DNA of 43,632 nucleotides, taken from positions 1-43,632 of the IMG/VR virus record IMGVR_UViG_3300048587_000215, one strand, 5' to 3'. Shown here in pieces: positions 28,815 through 37,783 of this stretch. The position numbers were made by a program, and so were the translations under genes. The DNA is from a virus. Below the pieces are notes generated by a model that was not told the DNA's origin, did not search any database, and was given only the letters and a program-made list of their open reading frames with translations. Numbering within the stretch: position 1 is the stretch's first letter; the number at the start of each line of letters is the position of its first letter.

Positions 28815-29526
28815 GGTTCCGCAGTTCAACCGCATCCTCGACTGGAAGAAGCGCGGCTATCACCTGAGGACGCCGCCGCTGGTCCTTGTCGGTTACGACC
28901 CGGCCGGTGACGGCCGGGACCGCGACGCCCTGACGCTCACCGCGCGGGAGGAGCACCAGAAGGGTGAGCCGCACGATCCTGACTTCTCGGTGATGATGCT
29001 CTACCGCTGCCTCATGGCGCACCAGATGCCGCCCGATCTGGAGTTCCCTGACAAGCTGGCCATGCTCCTGCGCCTGCATCGGCAACTGAACCAGTGGCGG
29101 AAGGTCGGGCGCGCGGCCAACCACGTCTTCACAGTTGAGACGAACGGGGTTGGTTATGCGATGGGGTCGGCGCTCCGGTCGAATATCGGGCAGAACGTGG
29201 TCTGCTACACGACCGTCGGCAACGCCAGTGCCGATCCCTATACCGACAAGAAGCTGGCGATGCCGCGGCTGGCGGCCTTGGACAACCTGCGTGTTCTCGC
29301 GGAGACCCATTCCCTGAAACTGGCCAAGGACGCGCCGGGGCGCGACGAGCTGACCCGGCAGATGGCGTCTTTCGTCTGGCGCAGGCCGGGTCGGCCGGAG
29401 GCGATCGAGGGGCAGCACGACGACCTCGTTCTTTCGCTGGCCGGGGCCTGCTGGATCGGCTGCAAGGTCATTCCACCCCTCCTGAAGCAGGTTCCGGTGC
29501 GCGTGACCGGGATCCGGAGGCACTAA
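28807..29526 (+). CDS. terL (C-terminal part): Large terminase, nuclease part, 239 aa
   Basis: The RNase H-like nuclease motifs of a large terminase are all present: VGYDPAGDGRDRDALTL (Asp31), FTVETNGVGYAMG (Glu111) and GQHDDLVLSLAGA (Asp205/206). It would cut packaged DNA. The start ATG lies 8 bases before the stop of the ATPase gene in another frame, with the ribosome site in GTGAAGCAGG. Two separate proteins would have to assemble into the motor, or a frameshift joins them. Confidence 0.8.
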   Translation: MNEVPQFNRILDWKKRGYHLRTPPLVLVGYDPAGDGRDRDALTLTAREEHQKGEPHDPDFSVMMLYRCLMAHQMPPDLEFPDKLAMLLRLHRQLNQWRKVGRAANHVFTVETNGVGYAMGSALRSNIGQNVVCYTTVGNASADPYTDKKLAMPRLAALDNLRVLAETHSLKLAKDAPGRDELTRQMASFVWRRPGRPEAIEGQHDDLVLSLAGACWIGCKVIPPLLKQVPVRVTGIRRH

Positions 29527-29591
29527 AGTGCTGGGCCTAGCGAAAATCAGTGACTTCCGTATGATGGGGCAACCAGCGACAGGAGCGGCGC

Positions 29592-32015
29592 ATGGCTGAT
29601 GGTGATCTGATCTTCACGCGGGACGAGGACGGAGTGACCTTCGGACCTCCGGCGCCGCCGCCCGCGCCCGAGGCCGTTCCGCACTCGGCCAACCTCGCAA
29701 CCATGATCCAGCAGACCTCGCTCGATGCGATTGCCGAGACGTTGACCGAGACCGTGGCCTTCGACCAGGACGGCTTGTCGCCCTGGGAGGAGATCGCAAC
29801 GGACGTCATGGATCACCTGGGTGTCGGCCCGGATGCCGAGCCGGATGATGGTTCTGACGAAACCTCCGACACGTCGAGCCACACGCTGATGCTGACCGCG
29901 CTCCTGCGCTTCCAGGCCAAGGCGCTGTCGGTCATGCTGCCCTCCGATGACATGGCGATCCGCACCAAGCCCGCCTTCGACCTGACCCAGATCGAGGACG
30001 AGGCCCAGCGGGACGAGATGACCGAGAAGATCTCGGCGGCCGAGCGGCGGGTGCAGCAGTTCTACACCGATTACCTCTTCCACAAGCTTCCATCCTACGA
30101 GGAAGATACCGACCAGATCCTGCACGACATGGGGCTGATGGGTGTCGGCCTTCGCAAGATCGTGGTGGACCGATCGCGCACGGCGACGCCGGTCATGCCG
30201 GAGTATGTCGCGCTCGGGGACCTGATCGTTTCCTATTCCAGCCGCAACTTCCGGATGGGGCGCTATGCCCACAAGATGGACATGCCCACGGGAGACCTGA
30301 TCCGCCGGATCCAGACCGGGGTCTACCGACCGATCAAGCTGGTCGACCAGGACACGCCGGACAGCACGGCGCTCTCGGATGCGCGCGACAAGGTCTATGG
30401 CCTCGTGCCTGCCAACCTGATGAACAGCGAGACGCACCGGATCTACGAGGTCTATACCCACCTCTACCTCGCGGCCGACCAGCACCCTCTGCTGCTCCCC
30501 CGCCCCTACATCGTGACGATCCACTCCGCGAGCCGGGAAATCCTTGCGATCCAACGCAACTGGGACGCCGCCGATCCCGACGAGACACCACTGGAGCACT
30601 TCGTCGGCTACATCTACCACCCGGGCAAGAACGCGGTGACAGGTCTCGGCCTCGGCCAGATCCTCCTGCAGACCACCAAGGCGCTGCGGAAGGCCCAGCG
30701 CCGCACGCTCGAAGCGGGCTACCTGCAGAACCACCCCTCCGGGTTCAAGCTCTCGAACCTGTCGATCCGGAATGGCGACACGAAGGTGCGCCCGGGTGAA
30801 TTCGTCGACGTGGACAGCCCGACCGGGGATATCCGCGCCGCGCTGATGATGCACCCGTTCCAGGGGCCATCGCAGGGACTGATGGCCCTGGCGCAGACGC
30901 TGGAAGCCAACGGGCGCGAGCTGGGCGGCATCGCCTCCATCGACTTCGCCAGCTTGATGAAGGCCGGCGTTGCCGCCGGCCCCGCCATGGCCGCTTTCGA
31001 GGAGAGCACCGAGTTCCAGACCTCCGTTCACCGCCGCCTTTACAAGGCGCACCGCAAGGAACTGGAGATCATCCATGACCGGATGCGGTTGGTGGTGGGG
31101 AACAAGCCTGTCCTCTTCGGCACGGACCAGACCCTTCAGCCGGGCGACCTCACGGCTGTCGACATCCTGCCTTACATGCAGCCCGGGCAGGCCTCGCGGC
31201 AGAAGGTCATCATGGAGGCGCAGGCGATCTGGGATCTGGCCAAGGACAACCCGGACCTCCTGAACAAGCGCCGCGCCGCGGAGAACTTCATCCGCGCATT
31301 GGGATCGCCCGATGCGGATCGGCTTGTCATTCCCGACCCCGAGGAAGAGGAAGTCCTGCCAGCCGATCCGATCACCGAGTACACCATGATCCTGGGCGGT
31401 CGCCCGGTGAAGGCTGGGCCGATGCAGAACCATCAGGCCCACATCGACGCCCATGGCGCGCAGATGCGGATGGTCCAGACCTCCTCACTGCCGGTCGAGC
31501 AGGGTGAGGCGGTCATGGCGAGCCTGGCGGCCCACATCGCTGAGCACATGGGCTTGCAGCTCATGGTCGAGGCTGCGGGCATGATCGGCATCAGCCTGGA
31601 CAAGATTGGCCCCGACATGGCGCCGGAGATCGAGGCGCAGCTCGCCCCCATGCTGGCGCAAGCCGTCATGCAGATCGAGGCCGCCCGGCGGCCGCCGGAT
31701 CCGGAGGAGGCCCGCATCGAGACCGCCCGGGTGGTGGGGCAGAGCCGGATCGAGGCGACCCGCGTGGCGGCCGAAGGCCGCCTTGCGTTGGCCGACATGC
31801 AGGCTCGGCATCAGCAGGAACTGGAAGACCTCAAGGCCAAGCACGCCAAGGACCTTCAGGACATCAAGGACAGCGCAGCACTCGATCGCGAGATCGAGGA
31901 CAACACGACCGCGCTCACCATCGCCAAGCTCAAAGGCTCAGGCAAGACCGCCGAGGCCCCGGCTGGCGCCGGGGCTGGCGCGGGCGCCAGGGCCAAGTCC
32001 GGAGCGAATGCCTGA
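29592..32015 (+). CDS. Portal protein, 807 aa
   Basis: The position right after the terminase, the length and the pattern (helical N-terminus, strand-rich middle with GRYAHKMDMPTGDLIRRIQT, ARKAQRRTLEAGYLQNHPSG-like clip/stem helix, long C-terminal coiled coil with RIEATRVAAEGRLALADMQA) fit a podovirus-type portal. It forms the dodecameric ring through which DNA and the ejected proteins pass. ACAGGAGCGGCGC precedes the start. The C-terminus is Ala/Gly-rich. The assignment rests on context and overall pattern. Confidence 0.7.
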   Translation: MADGDLIFTRDEDGVTFGPPAPPPAPEAVPHSANLATMIQQTSLDAIAETLTETVAFDQDGLSPWEEIATDVMDHLGVGPDAEPDDGSDETSDTSSHTLMLTALLRFQAKALSVMLPSDDMAIRTKPAFDLTQIEDEAQRDEMTEKISAAERRVQQFYTDYLFHKLPSYEEDTDQILHDMGLMGVGLRKIVVDRSRTATPVMPEYVALGDLIVSYSSRNFRMGRYAHKMDMPTGDLIRRIQTGVYRPIKLVDQDTPDSTALSDARDKVYGLVPANLMNSETHRIYEVYTHLYLAADQHPLLLPRPYIVTIHSASREILAIQRNWDAADPDETPLEHFVGYIYHPGKNAVTGLGLGQILLQTTKALRKAQRRTLEAGYLQNHPSGFKLSNLSIRNGDTKVRPGEFVDVDSPTGDIRAALMMHPFQGPSQGLMALAQTLEANGRELGGIASIDFASLMKAGVAAGPAMAAFEESTEFQTSVHRRLYKAHRKELEIIHDRMRLVVGNKPVLFGTDQTLQPGDLTAVDILPYMQPGQASRQKVIMEAQAIWDLAKDNPDLLNKRRAAENFIRALGSPDADRLVIPDPEEEEVLPADPITEYTMILGGRPVKAGPMQNHQAHIDAHGAQMRMVQTSSLPVEQGEAVMASLAAHIAEHMGLQLMVEAAGMIGISLDKIGPDMAPEIEAQLAPMLAQAVMQIEAARRPPDPEEARIETARVVGQSRIEATRVAAEGRLALADMQARHQQELEDLKAKHAKDLQDIKDSAALDREIEDNTTALTIAKLKGSGKTAEAPAGAGAGAGARAKSGANA

Positions 32016-32224
32016 TGGCCGGCCTTCTCAATCCAGCTGTCGAGGCCAGCGTCTGCCGTGAGATGATCCAGAAGATCTCGCAGCAGCTCGAGCAGGTCGA
32101 GCGGCAGCTGACCCACACCCCTCTCGACATGAATGCCTACCACACCACCTTCGGTCGCGCGGCGGCGCTGCGCGCCGCGCTGGCCGATCTGACGACCATC
32201 TACAACCAGAACTTCAACGTCTAA
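32015..32224 (+). CDS. Hypothetical helical protein, 69 aa
   Basis: The protein MAGLLNPAVEASVCREMIQK... is helical, with a possible coiled coil (ISQQLEQVERQL). It starts by overlapping the portal stop (TGATG) and is in the head-gene series, so it is probably a small head or connector accessory. Function unknown. Confidence 0.65.
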   Translation: MAGLLNPAVEASVCREMIQKISQQLEQVERQLTHTPLDMNAYHTTFGRAAALRAALADLTTIYNQNFNV

Positions 32225-32235
32225 CCGGAGCACCT

Positions 32236-32766
32236 ATGACCAACCTGATCCTTCCCAAGGCAACGGCGCAGGCCCTCAGGGCCGAACGCCATGTCGCCGA
32301 CAGCATCCAGCGGAGCTCGATCAACCAGCTTACCTCCGACGATTTCGTCACCGAGAAAGAGGTCGAGCGGCAACTGGCCGAGCTGGCCGATTACATCGCC
32401 GACCGGCGCGCAGTCGAACCGAACTACTGCCTGCCGCACCCGGCTGGCTGGCGGGTTTCGGTCCTCATGCTCACGGTGCCGGAGGTGACGGATGGTGGCG
32501 TCCACATCGTGGACGAGATGCGCGAGGCGCGCGGCATGGCTTCACCACAGGGGGTTGTGCTGGCCCTTGGCGCGTCGGCCTTCCAGGACAGGAGCCGCTT
32601 CACCATCAACGGCGAGCTTGTTCCCTGGCTGAAGGTCGGGGATCGGGTGATCTGGAAGAAGTATGACGTGACGACCTTCCAGATCGCGAATGGCCAGCGC
32701 CTCGGGTTCATGAACGATACCCAGGCGGTGGCGACCATCGATAGCGGCTGGGCCATCCCAGCATAA
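32236..32766 (+). CDS. GroES-like co-chaperonin candidate, 176 aa
   Basis: The segment from GWRVSVLMLTVPEVTDGGVH through GVVLALGASAFQDRSRF, PWLKVGDRVIWKKYD and ATIDS follows the strand order and spacing of the co-chaperonin fold: a mobile loop region, a GxVxAxG turn, and VGDxV. Phage co-chaperonins (gp31-like) help the host GroEL fold the capsid protein. It sits directly upstream of scaffold and capsid genes. The first 60 residues are extra and helical. The assignment is by pattern only. Confidence 0.6.
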   Translation: MTNLILPKATAQALRAERHVADSIQRSSINQLTSDDFVTEKEVERQLAELADYIADRRAVEPNYCLPHPAGWRVSVLMLTVPEVTDGGVHIVDEMREARGMASPQGVVLALGASAFQDRSRFTINGELVPWLKVGDRVIWKKYDVTTFQIANGQRLGFMNDTQAVATIDSGWAIPA

Positions 32767-32781
32767 CCAGGAGCGCTTCCA

Positions 32782-33636
32782 ATGGCAGACGAAGACGATT
32801 TCCACGACATCGGCGATGGTGGGGGGGGCGGCGACCCGCAGCAGCCCGTCCAGCAGCCGGCTGTCGACCTGTCCCCCATCGAGGACCGGCTGAACCGCAT
32901 CACGCAGGCCATCACTGGCCTGACCCGGGACCAGGAGACGCGTGAGGTCCAGAGCCGGATCAACACGGTCGAGACGCAGCTCCGGCAACGCATGACGCAA
33001 GCCGAGACGGCGGTGACGCTGGCTGAGCGCAAGGTTGCCCAAGCCTATGACAGTGGCGACGGCACCCAGATTGCCCGGGCCAACCGTGAGCTGACGGAGA
33101 CCATCGCGAACCGCGAAAGCATCAAGGCCGACATCCGTGAGTTCGACCGCTACAAGAAGGATGCTGACCGTCAGCGGCCTGCGCCGCAGACCCAGCAGCA
33201 GCCTCAGGCGGGCGAGGAAGGGGCCAAGGACACCCGCAATCTTAACGACTGGAAAACTCGCAATTCTTCGTGGTATGGTGTCGACGCGGACATGACCAAG
33301 GCCGCCCACGAAGTCGACAAGTCCATTCGTGAGGCAGGCGTCATCCCCGTCGGCTCCCAGGAATATTTCAAGGCGATCGACAGACAGATGGCGCAGAAGT
33401 ACCCCGACAGGTTCAGGTCCACGCCCAATACGGCAGGTGCCGGTGACGGGCGCCAGCCTGCCCCGCAGCGCCAGACGGGTCGCATTCCGCAGTCGGTTCT
33501 GGATAGCTGGAGCCGCATGGGGATCGACGTCAATGACAACAAGACCCTCGAGCGGATGGTCCGCAACCAGCAGGCGCTGGTTGCCAAGGGCATCCTGCCG
33601 CAAGAGCGTCAGTACGGCCCGGTGATGACCCGATGA
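32782..33636 (+). CDS. Scaffolding protein candidate, 284 aa
   Basis: The protein has an acidic Gly-rich start, a long coiled-coil region (residues 30-130, with RINTVETQLRQRMTQAETAV) and a Gln/Pro-rich linker. Acidic and coiled-coil proteins just upstream of the capsid gene are usually scaffolds. The C-terminal part (WSRMGIDVNDNKTLERMVRN) is a predicted helix-turn-helix-like end, a usual capsid-binding element. ATGA overlap with the next gene. Confidence 0.55.
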   Translation: MADEDDFHDIGDGGGGGDPQQPVQQPAVDLSPIEDRLNRITQAITGLTRDQETREVQSRINTVETQLRQRMTQAETAVTLAERKVAQAYDSGDGTQIARANRELTETIANRESIKADIREFDRYKKDADRQRPAPQTQQQPQAGEEGAKDTRNLNDWKTRNSSWYGVDADMTKAAHEVDKSIREAGVIPVGSQEYFKAIDRQMAQKYPDRFRSTPNTAGAGDGRQPAPQRQTGRIPQSVLDSWSRMGIDVNDNKTLERMVRNQQALVAKGILPQERQYGPVMTR

Positions 33637-34226
33637 ACAAGCGCAGCACCCCAGATACCGAGGCTGGAATAGACGAGGGCGCGTCGACCTTCGACGCGCG
33701 CTGGGCTGAATTGGAGGAGCGCGAGGCGCGCGTCGCCGCGCGGGAGCGTGAGGTCGAACTCAGCACCCGCAGCCGGGCGCTCGATGACACCAGGCGCTAC
33801 GAGCGCCCCTCGATGGACTACTACGCCCCGCCGAACCAGCTTCGGACGCCGGAGGATCCGGAATACCATTTCCGCTGGATCGCCGAGTATGTGAATGGCC
33901 AGCACATGCCGCGCAACGTGCAGACCCGCCTGCAGGAGGGTTACGTTCGCGTCCGCATGGACGAGCTGCCGGAGGACTTCCTCGTTGACGAAGACCTGAA
34001 AGGGGACGGCTACGCGCGCACTGGCGGGCTGATCCTGATGCGTCTCCCCGTCTCCCGGAAGATGCAGCGTGATGCCTACTACCGCAAACGGTCTCAGGAA
34101 CGGGCGAATTCCGTCGATGAGCTCCAAGGGGTGGCTGGCCGCAACGCTGTCAGAGAAGACCGTGGAACGCGTTCCCTGACCGGGGCGGAGGCGGGCCGCG
34201 CCATTGCCACCATGAGCCAATCGTAA
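33633..34226 (+). CDS. Hypothetical head-region protein, 197 aa
   Basis: A charged coiled-coil (RWAELEEREARVAAREREVE) is followed by a compact part with YHFRWIAEYVNGQHMPRNVQ and a tail containing RSLTGAEAGRAIATMSQS. Its middle resembles proteins found next to capsid genes in other podovirus-like phages, as far as I recall. It may assist head assembly. Confidence 0.6.
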   Translation: MNKRSTPDTEAGIDEGASTFDARWAELEEREARVAAREREVELSTRSRALDDTRRYERPSMDYYAPPNQLRTPEDPEYHFRWIAEYVNGQHMPRNVQTRLQEGYVRVRMDELPEDFLVDEDLKGDGYARTGGLILMRLPVSRKMQRDAYYRKRSQERANSVDELQGVAGRNAVREDRGTRSLTGAEAGRAIATMSQS

Positions 34227-34236
34227 GGAGACAGAG

Positions 34237-34797
34237 ATGTCAGGTATGGGCTTCAGACTGGCCCGGTCGCAGGGGATGGAGGGGTCGACTGGCAACCTCA
34301 ACGAATTCCCGATTGCTCCGGGCAACACCAACAAGATCTTCAGGGGCGACCTCGTCACGCTGAACGCCGGCAAGGTCGAGAGCACCGATGGTGGTGCTGG
34401 GGATAAGGTCCTCGGCATCTTCTGGGGGTGCAAATACGTCGCGCCGGACGGCTCGTTCGAGTTCCGTCCGATGTGGGACGGCGTCGCCGGCCGCAAGGAC
34501 GTCCTGGCGATGGTCGCCGTGATGCCGGCAGGCGCGACCATGCTGGTTCGGGGTAAGCCCGGGGCCACCTATACCGATGCTGACGTGGGCACCCGCAAGG
34601 CTGCCGATGTCAGCGTGGCGGGTGACCCCCTGTCGGGCATGTCGCGGGCCACGCTCGGCGCTCCGGGGGCCACTGTGCCCACCGCCGCGCTGGTCGTCCT
34701 GCGCAAGGTCGACATCCCGGCGTCGCCGGCGGTGGAGGGTGACTGGTTCGAGGTCGCCGTCGCCGCTGACAGCGCCGTCATGAACATTGGCGCATAA
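34237..34797 (+). CDS. Head decoration protein candidate, 186 aa
   Basis: The protein is strand-rich with no charged repeats and opens MSGMGFRLARSQGMEGSTGN. The position immediately before the major capsid gene and the size fit a decoration or capsid-stabilising protein. GGAGACAGAG precedes the start. There is no catalytic motif. Confidence 0.55.
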   Translation: MSGMGFRLARSQGMEGSTGNLNEFPIAPGNTNKIFRGDLVTLNAGKVESTDGGAGDKVLGIFWGCKYVAPDGSFEFRPMWDGVAGRKDVLAMVAVMPAGATMLVRGKPGATYTDADVGTRKAADVSVAGDPLSGMSRATLGAPGATVPTAALVVLRKVDIPASPAVEGDWFEVAVAADSAVMNIGA

Positions 34798-34809
34798 GGG
34801 GGGCCAAAC

Positions 34810-35718
34810 ATGTCAGCTATCAACAGAGCAGCCCTCCGGGAACAGCTGTGGCCCGGAATTTTCGAGATCTTCGGTTCGACCTACTCGGACTACGAGGATC
34901 AGTACGGCTATGTCTTCACCACCCGGAAGTCGACCAAGGCCTACGAAGAGTACGTGATGGAGAGCATGTTCGGCCTGGCCCCGCCCAAGGCTGAAGGCGC
35001 TCCGATCATCTTCGACGAGGCGGCTGAGGTCTGGAAGGGCCGGGTCGAGATGAACGCCTACGCGTTGGGCTTCATCGTCACCCGCGAAGCGGTGAACGAC
35101 AACCAGTACTTCGACCTGGTGCCGCGCTACACCCGCGCCCTGAAACGGTCCATGAAGATCACCAAGGAAGTCCGCGCCGCGGCCTTCGTGGATGCGGTCT
35201 TCACCACCTCGACCACCGGTGACGGCAAGCCGATCTGCGCGGTGGATCACCCGCTCCGCAACGGTGAAGTCCTCGCCAACCGCCCGGCCGCCGCTGCCGA
35301 CCTGAACGAGACCTCGCTCGAGGCCGCGATCATCCAGATCGGCGAATTCGTGGACGAGCGTGGCCTGCGGATTGCGGTGAACGCCCGCCGGATGGTGGTG
35401 CCGAACTCCCTGCAGTTCACCGCCGAGCGTCTGATGAAGACGACCGGCGCGCGGGTGGGCACGGCCGACAACGACGTCGCGGCGATCCACACGCTGGGGA
35501 TGGTCCCGGAGGGCTATCGGATCAACAACTACCTGTCCGACCCGGCGGCGTGGTTCCTGATGACGGACGTGGACGAGGGCATGACCCACTGGGATCGTGA
35601 ACCCCTCGACCTCGAAGAAGGGGACGGGTCGGAGACCCAAACGATGCGGGTCATGGCCTACGAGCGCTATGCCTTCTCGTGCATGGACCCCCGCTCGATC
35701 TTCGGCGTGCCTGGCTGA
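34810..35718 (+). CDS. Major capsid protein, Mu gpT-like, 302 aa
   Basis: The protein has the pattern of the Mu-type (gpT-like) major capsid family: IFGSTYSDYEDQYGYVFTTR near the start, EMNAYALGFIVTREAVNDNQ, FVDAVFTTSTTGDGKPICAV, the ELR-like region RIAVNARRMVVPNSLQFTAE and a final WDREPLDLEEGDGSETQTMR. The HK97 fold is expected. It is followed by a large hairpin that could limit readthrough, as often seen after capsid genes. Confidence 0.8.
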   Translation: MSAINRAALREQLWPGIFEIFGSTYSDYEDQYGYVFTTRKSTKAYEEYVMESMFGLAPPKAEGAPIIFDEAAEVWKGRVEMNAYALGFIVTREAVNDNQYFDLVPRYTRALKRSMKITKEVRAAAFVDAVFTTSTTGDGKPICAVDHPLRNGEVLANRPAAAADLNETSLEAAIIQIGEFVDERGLRIAVNARRMVVPNSLQFTAERLMKTTGARVGTADNDVAAIHTLGMVPEGYRINNYLSDPAAWFLMTDVDEGMTHWDREPLDLEEGDGSETQTMRVMAYERYAFSCMDPRSIFGVPG

Positions 35719-35747
35719 TCGCGCTCCCTGGCGCGTGAGGAAGTTCC

Positions 35748-35773
35748 GGGGGTCGTCCGTCAGGGCGGCCCCC
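35748..35773 (+). terminator. Strong hairpin after the capsid gene (attenuator)
   Basis: An 11-bp stem (GGGGGTCGTCC with GGGCGGCCCCC, two G-U pairs) and GTCA loop lie between the capsid gene and the next gene. No T run follows (GTTGTC), so it may stabilise the mRNA end or attenuate. Confidence 0.6.
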
Positions 35774-35794
35774 GTTGTCAACTTGGAGGGCAGG

Positions 35795-36433
35795 ATGGAG
35801 ACGGGCTTCACCTTTGCGGATGTCTATGACGATGTGGTCGCGCGGGCCGGTGGCGAGCAGTCAACAGCTGAGGACGTGATCCGGGTCCGGCGCGGTCTGA
35901 GGCTGCTCCTGGAGAGGTGGGAGGCCAAGGGCTTCAACACCTGGCGCATCCGGATGCTGCGTGTCGTCGCGGTCGGTGGCCAACCCTTCATTCGTCTCCC
36001 TGCCTGCGTCGACGACATCATCCATGTCGTCCATGTGCGCGGTGGTGAGCTGACCCGCATCCCGCCTGACAAGTACATGACCATCGGCCCCAAGGACCGG
36101 ACCGGGTCGCCGGGCGAATACTGGCTGGCGCGGGAGGAGTGCCCCAAGCTCTACCTCAACCCGACCGGCAACGGTGACCAGCTTGAAGTCTGGTACGTCG
36201 AGCGGCCGGCGGATTTCACCGCGGCGGCGGCCAACATGTCCGACGTGCCGGGCCGGTGGCTCGAAGCCATGATCCTCGGGTTGGCACTGGACCTGGCGCG
36301 TAAGCGCCCGGGGGATGGCGGGCAGTACAATGAGGGGCTGATCCAGCGGCTTGCGGGCGAGGCCGCAGAGGCGGAGGATATCGCCATGCGTGCGGACCGC
36401 GACCGTTCGCGCTTTCGGTACAGGATCGCTTGA
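35795..36433 (+). CDS. Head-tail adaptor (connector) protein, 212 aa
   Basis: The start at 35795 (METGFTFADVYDDVVARAGG) is preceded by TTGGAGGGCAGG; a longer frame overlaps the capsid gene and the hairpin and is rejected. The pattern RGLRLLLERWEAKGFNTWRI, strand region with LEVWYVERPADF, and helical C-terminus are typical of podovirus gp4/gp11-like connector proteins, which sit below the portal. TGATG overlap with the next gene. Confidence 0.65.
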   Translation: METGFTFADVYDDVVARAGGEQSTAEDVIRVRRGLRLLLERWEAKGFNTWRIRMLRVVAVGGQPFIRLPACVDDIIHVVHVRGGELTRIPPDKYMTIGPKDRTGSPGEYWLAREECPKLYLNPTGNGDQLEVWYVERPADFTAAAANMSDVPGRWLEAMILGLALDLARKRPGDGGQYNEGLIQRLAGEAAEAEDIAMRADRDRSRFRYRIA

Positions 36434-36759
36434 TGGCCACGTTCAGGTCCTTCCCATCCCACCTGAAGCCGATGCGAGGGCGCGGCCTGATCACCTGTGC
36501 CAGATCTGGCTTCCTGCGCTTCCCCGATGACATCGTGGAGGTGGACGGTATGCCCATGGCCAAGGACAAGGCCGACTTCTACGGTGCCTTCGGCACCGAC
36601 CACCCGCAGGATCACGCTCAGCCGGAGATCGGGGGTGATCCGAAGCCGGTGCGCTTTGGTGGGCTTGATGAAGCGCGCTCGAAAAGTGACCTGTCCATCA
36701 GTGACCAGGAAATCCTCGCCTCGATCCGCGAGAACCGTCCTCCAAGACCGGGGTTCTGA
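36433..36759 (+). CDS. Hypothetical protein, 108 aa
   Basis: The protein MATFRSFPSHLKPMRGRGLI... is small, slightly acidic and ends with a disordered Pro/Arg tail. Its start overlaps the previous stop. It is in the connector and tail gene group. No family is recognised. Confidence 0.6.
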   Translation: MATFRSFPSHLKPMRGRGLITCARSGFLRFPDDIVEVDGMPMAKDKADFYGAFGTDHPQDHAQPEIGGDPKPVRFGGLDEARSKSDLSISDQEILASIRENRPPRPGF

Positions 36760-36762
36760 TCC

Positions 36763-37413
36763 ATGACCTATGACCAGCTCATCGCCTATGCCCCGCTCGC
36801 CCTGATCGCCAAGAACAGGGACACTGTGGCCGAGATGCCCAACATCGTGCGGCGGGCGCAGGGCTACCTGGTCGCCCGTCTCGACCACGACCTTTTCCGG
36901 ATGATGCAGCCTTCAGCCCCGATCGGGGCGAATGGTGTGATCGACACGTCGAGCTTCACCGGCGACATCCTCGAGATCAGGTCGGTGGCGGTCGAGGTCA
37001 GCCCCGGGTCCTGGCTGCCGCTTCTGCGGCGCAGCGAAGAGATGCTGATCGCGCTCCACTCTGATGCCCCGGTGGGCCAGCCGCGCTTCTATGCGGTCAT
37101 GGCCTCCGGTGCGGTGCAGGTCTTCCCTGCGCCGGGCGTGACCGGCCTGGTGGCCCGGGTCACCGCGAACGTGTCGCCGCCAGTTCTTAGTGCGATTGTG
37201 CAGACCAACATCATCAGCGAGCAGTTCCCTGAGCTCTTCGAGTTCGCCGCGACGATGGAGGCTGCGATCTTCAACATCGACCCAGCAACGACCGAACTCT
37301 ACCGGGGGCGGGTGGCCGAGACGCTGCAGGTGGCCAACAGCCAGATCTCGCGCCGCACGCGCGACGAGAGCGCGCAGCGCACGGTCGAGACGCGCAACAT
37401 CACGGGGGCATGA
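36763..37413 (+). CDS. Tail or connector protein, 216 aa
   Basis: A helical start (AEMPNIVRRAQGYLVARLDHDL) is followed by a strand-rich centre (ILEIRSVAVEVSPGSWLPLL, FYAVMASGAVQVFPAPG) and a helical end. This resembles the organisation of the 212-aa adaptor two genes upstream, so the two may be related parts of the tail neck. ATGA overlap with the next gene. Confidence 0.55.
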   Translation: MTYDQLIAYAPLALIAKNRDTVAEMPNIVRRAQGYLVARLDHDLFRMMQPSAPIGANGVIDTSSFTGDILEIRSVAVEVSPGSWLPLLRRSEEMLIALHSDAPVGQPRFYAVMASGAVQVFPAPGVTGLVARVTANVSPPVLSAIVQTNIISEQFPELFEFAATMEAAIFNIDPATTELYRGRVAETLQVANSQISRRTRDESAQRTVETRNITGA

Positions 37414-37781
37414 GCATGAACTGTTCTCTGCGTCACGATATCAGCCTGGTCCGCGGCGACACCTTCACCCTCTTCGTCGGCTTGTCGGCGGGCTGGGAAG
37501 ACATCTCGGCCAATCCTGCCCTCTGGGAGGGACGGCTGGTGTTCCGGCTTCGTCAGGACGATGCCCTACCCGAGATCGTGGCGGTGACGGCCGTTCCTGA
37601 GCCGGTCGCGGACCCCGACCCACGCTTTGCTGGCATCGACTTCCTTCTCAACTTCTCCATGACGCCAGTGCAGACGGAGAGCCTTCCGGCCTGGCCGGTG
37701 GTATGCTTTGCGGAAATCAGGACGCTCGATGGCAGCCAGGTGCGGCGACTGTTCGAGGGGAATGTCAGGAAGAGGGATTGA
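37410..37781 (+). CDS. Hypothetical tail-region protein, 123 aa
   Basis: The protein opens MSMNCSLRHDISLVRGDTFT and is strand-rich (LVFRLRQDD, FLLNFSMTPVQTESLP), ending in a basic RKRD. It may be a fibre anchor or tail accessory in front of the collagen-like protein. The start overlaps the preceding stop. Confidence 0.6.
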   Translation: MSMNCSLRHDISLVRGDTFTLFVGLSAGWEDISANPALWEGRLVFRLRQDDALPEIVAVTAVPEPVADPDPRFAGIDFLLNFSMTPVQTESLPAWPVVCFAEIRTLDGSQVRRLFEGNVRKRD

Positions 37782-37783
37782 GC

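Noticed and set aside
29547-31454. 635-codon minus-strand frame opposite the portal gene
   Set aside because: Antisense shadow; the sense frame has a ribosome site and fits the gene series.
35748-35773. True intrinsic terminator after the capsid gene
   Set aside because: The stem is strong but is followed by GTTGTC, not a T run, so it is reported only as an attenuator-like hairpin.
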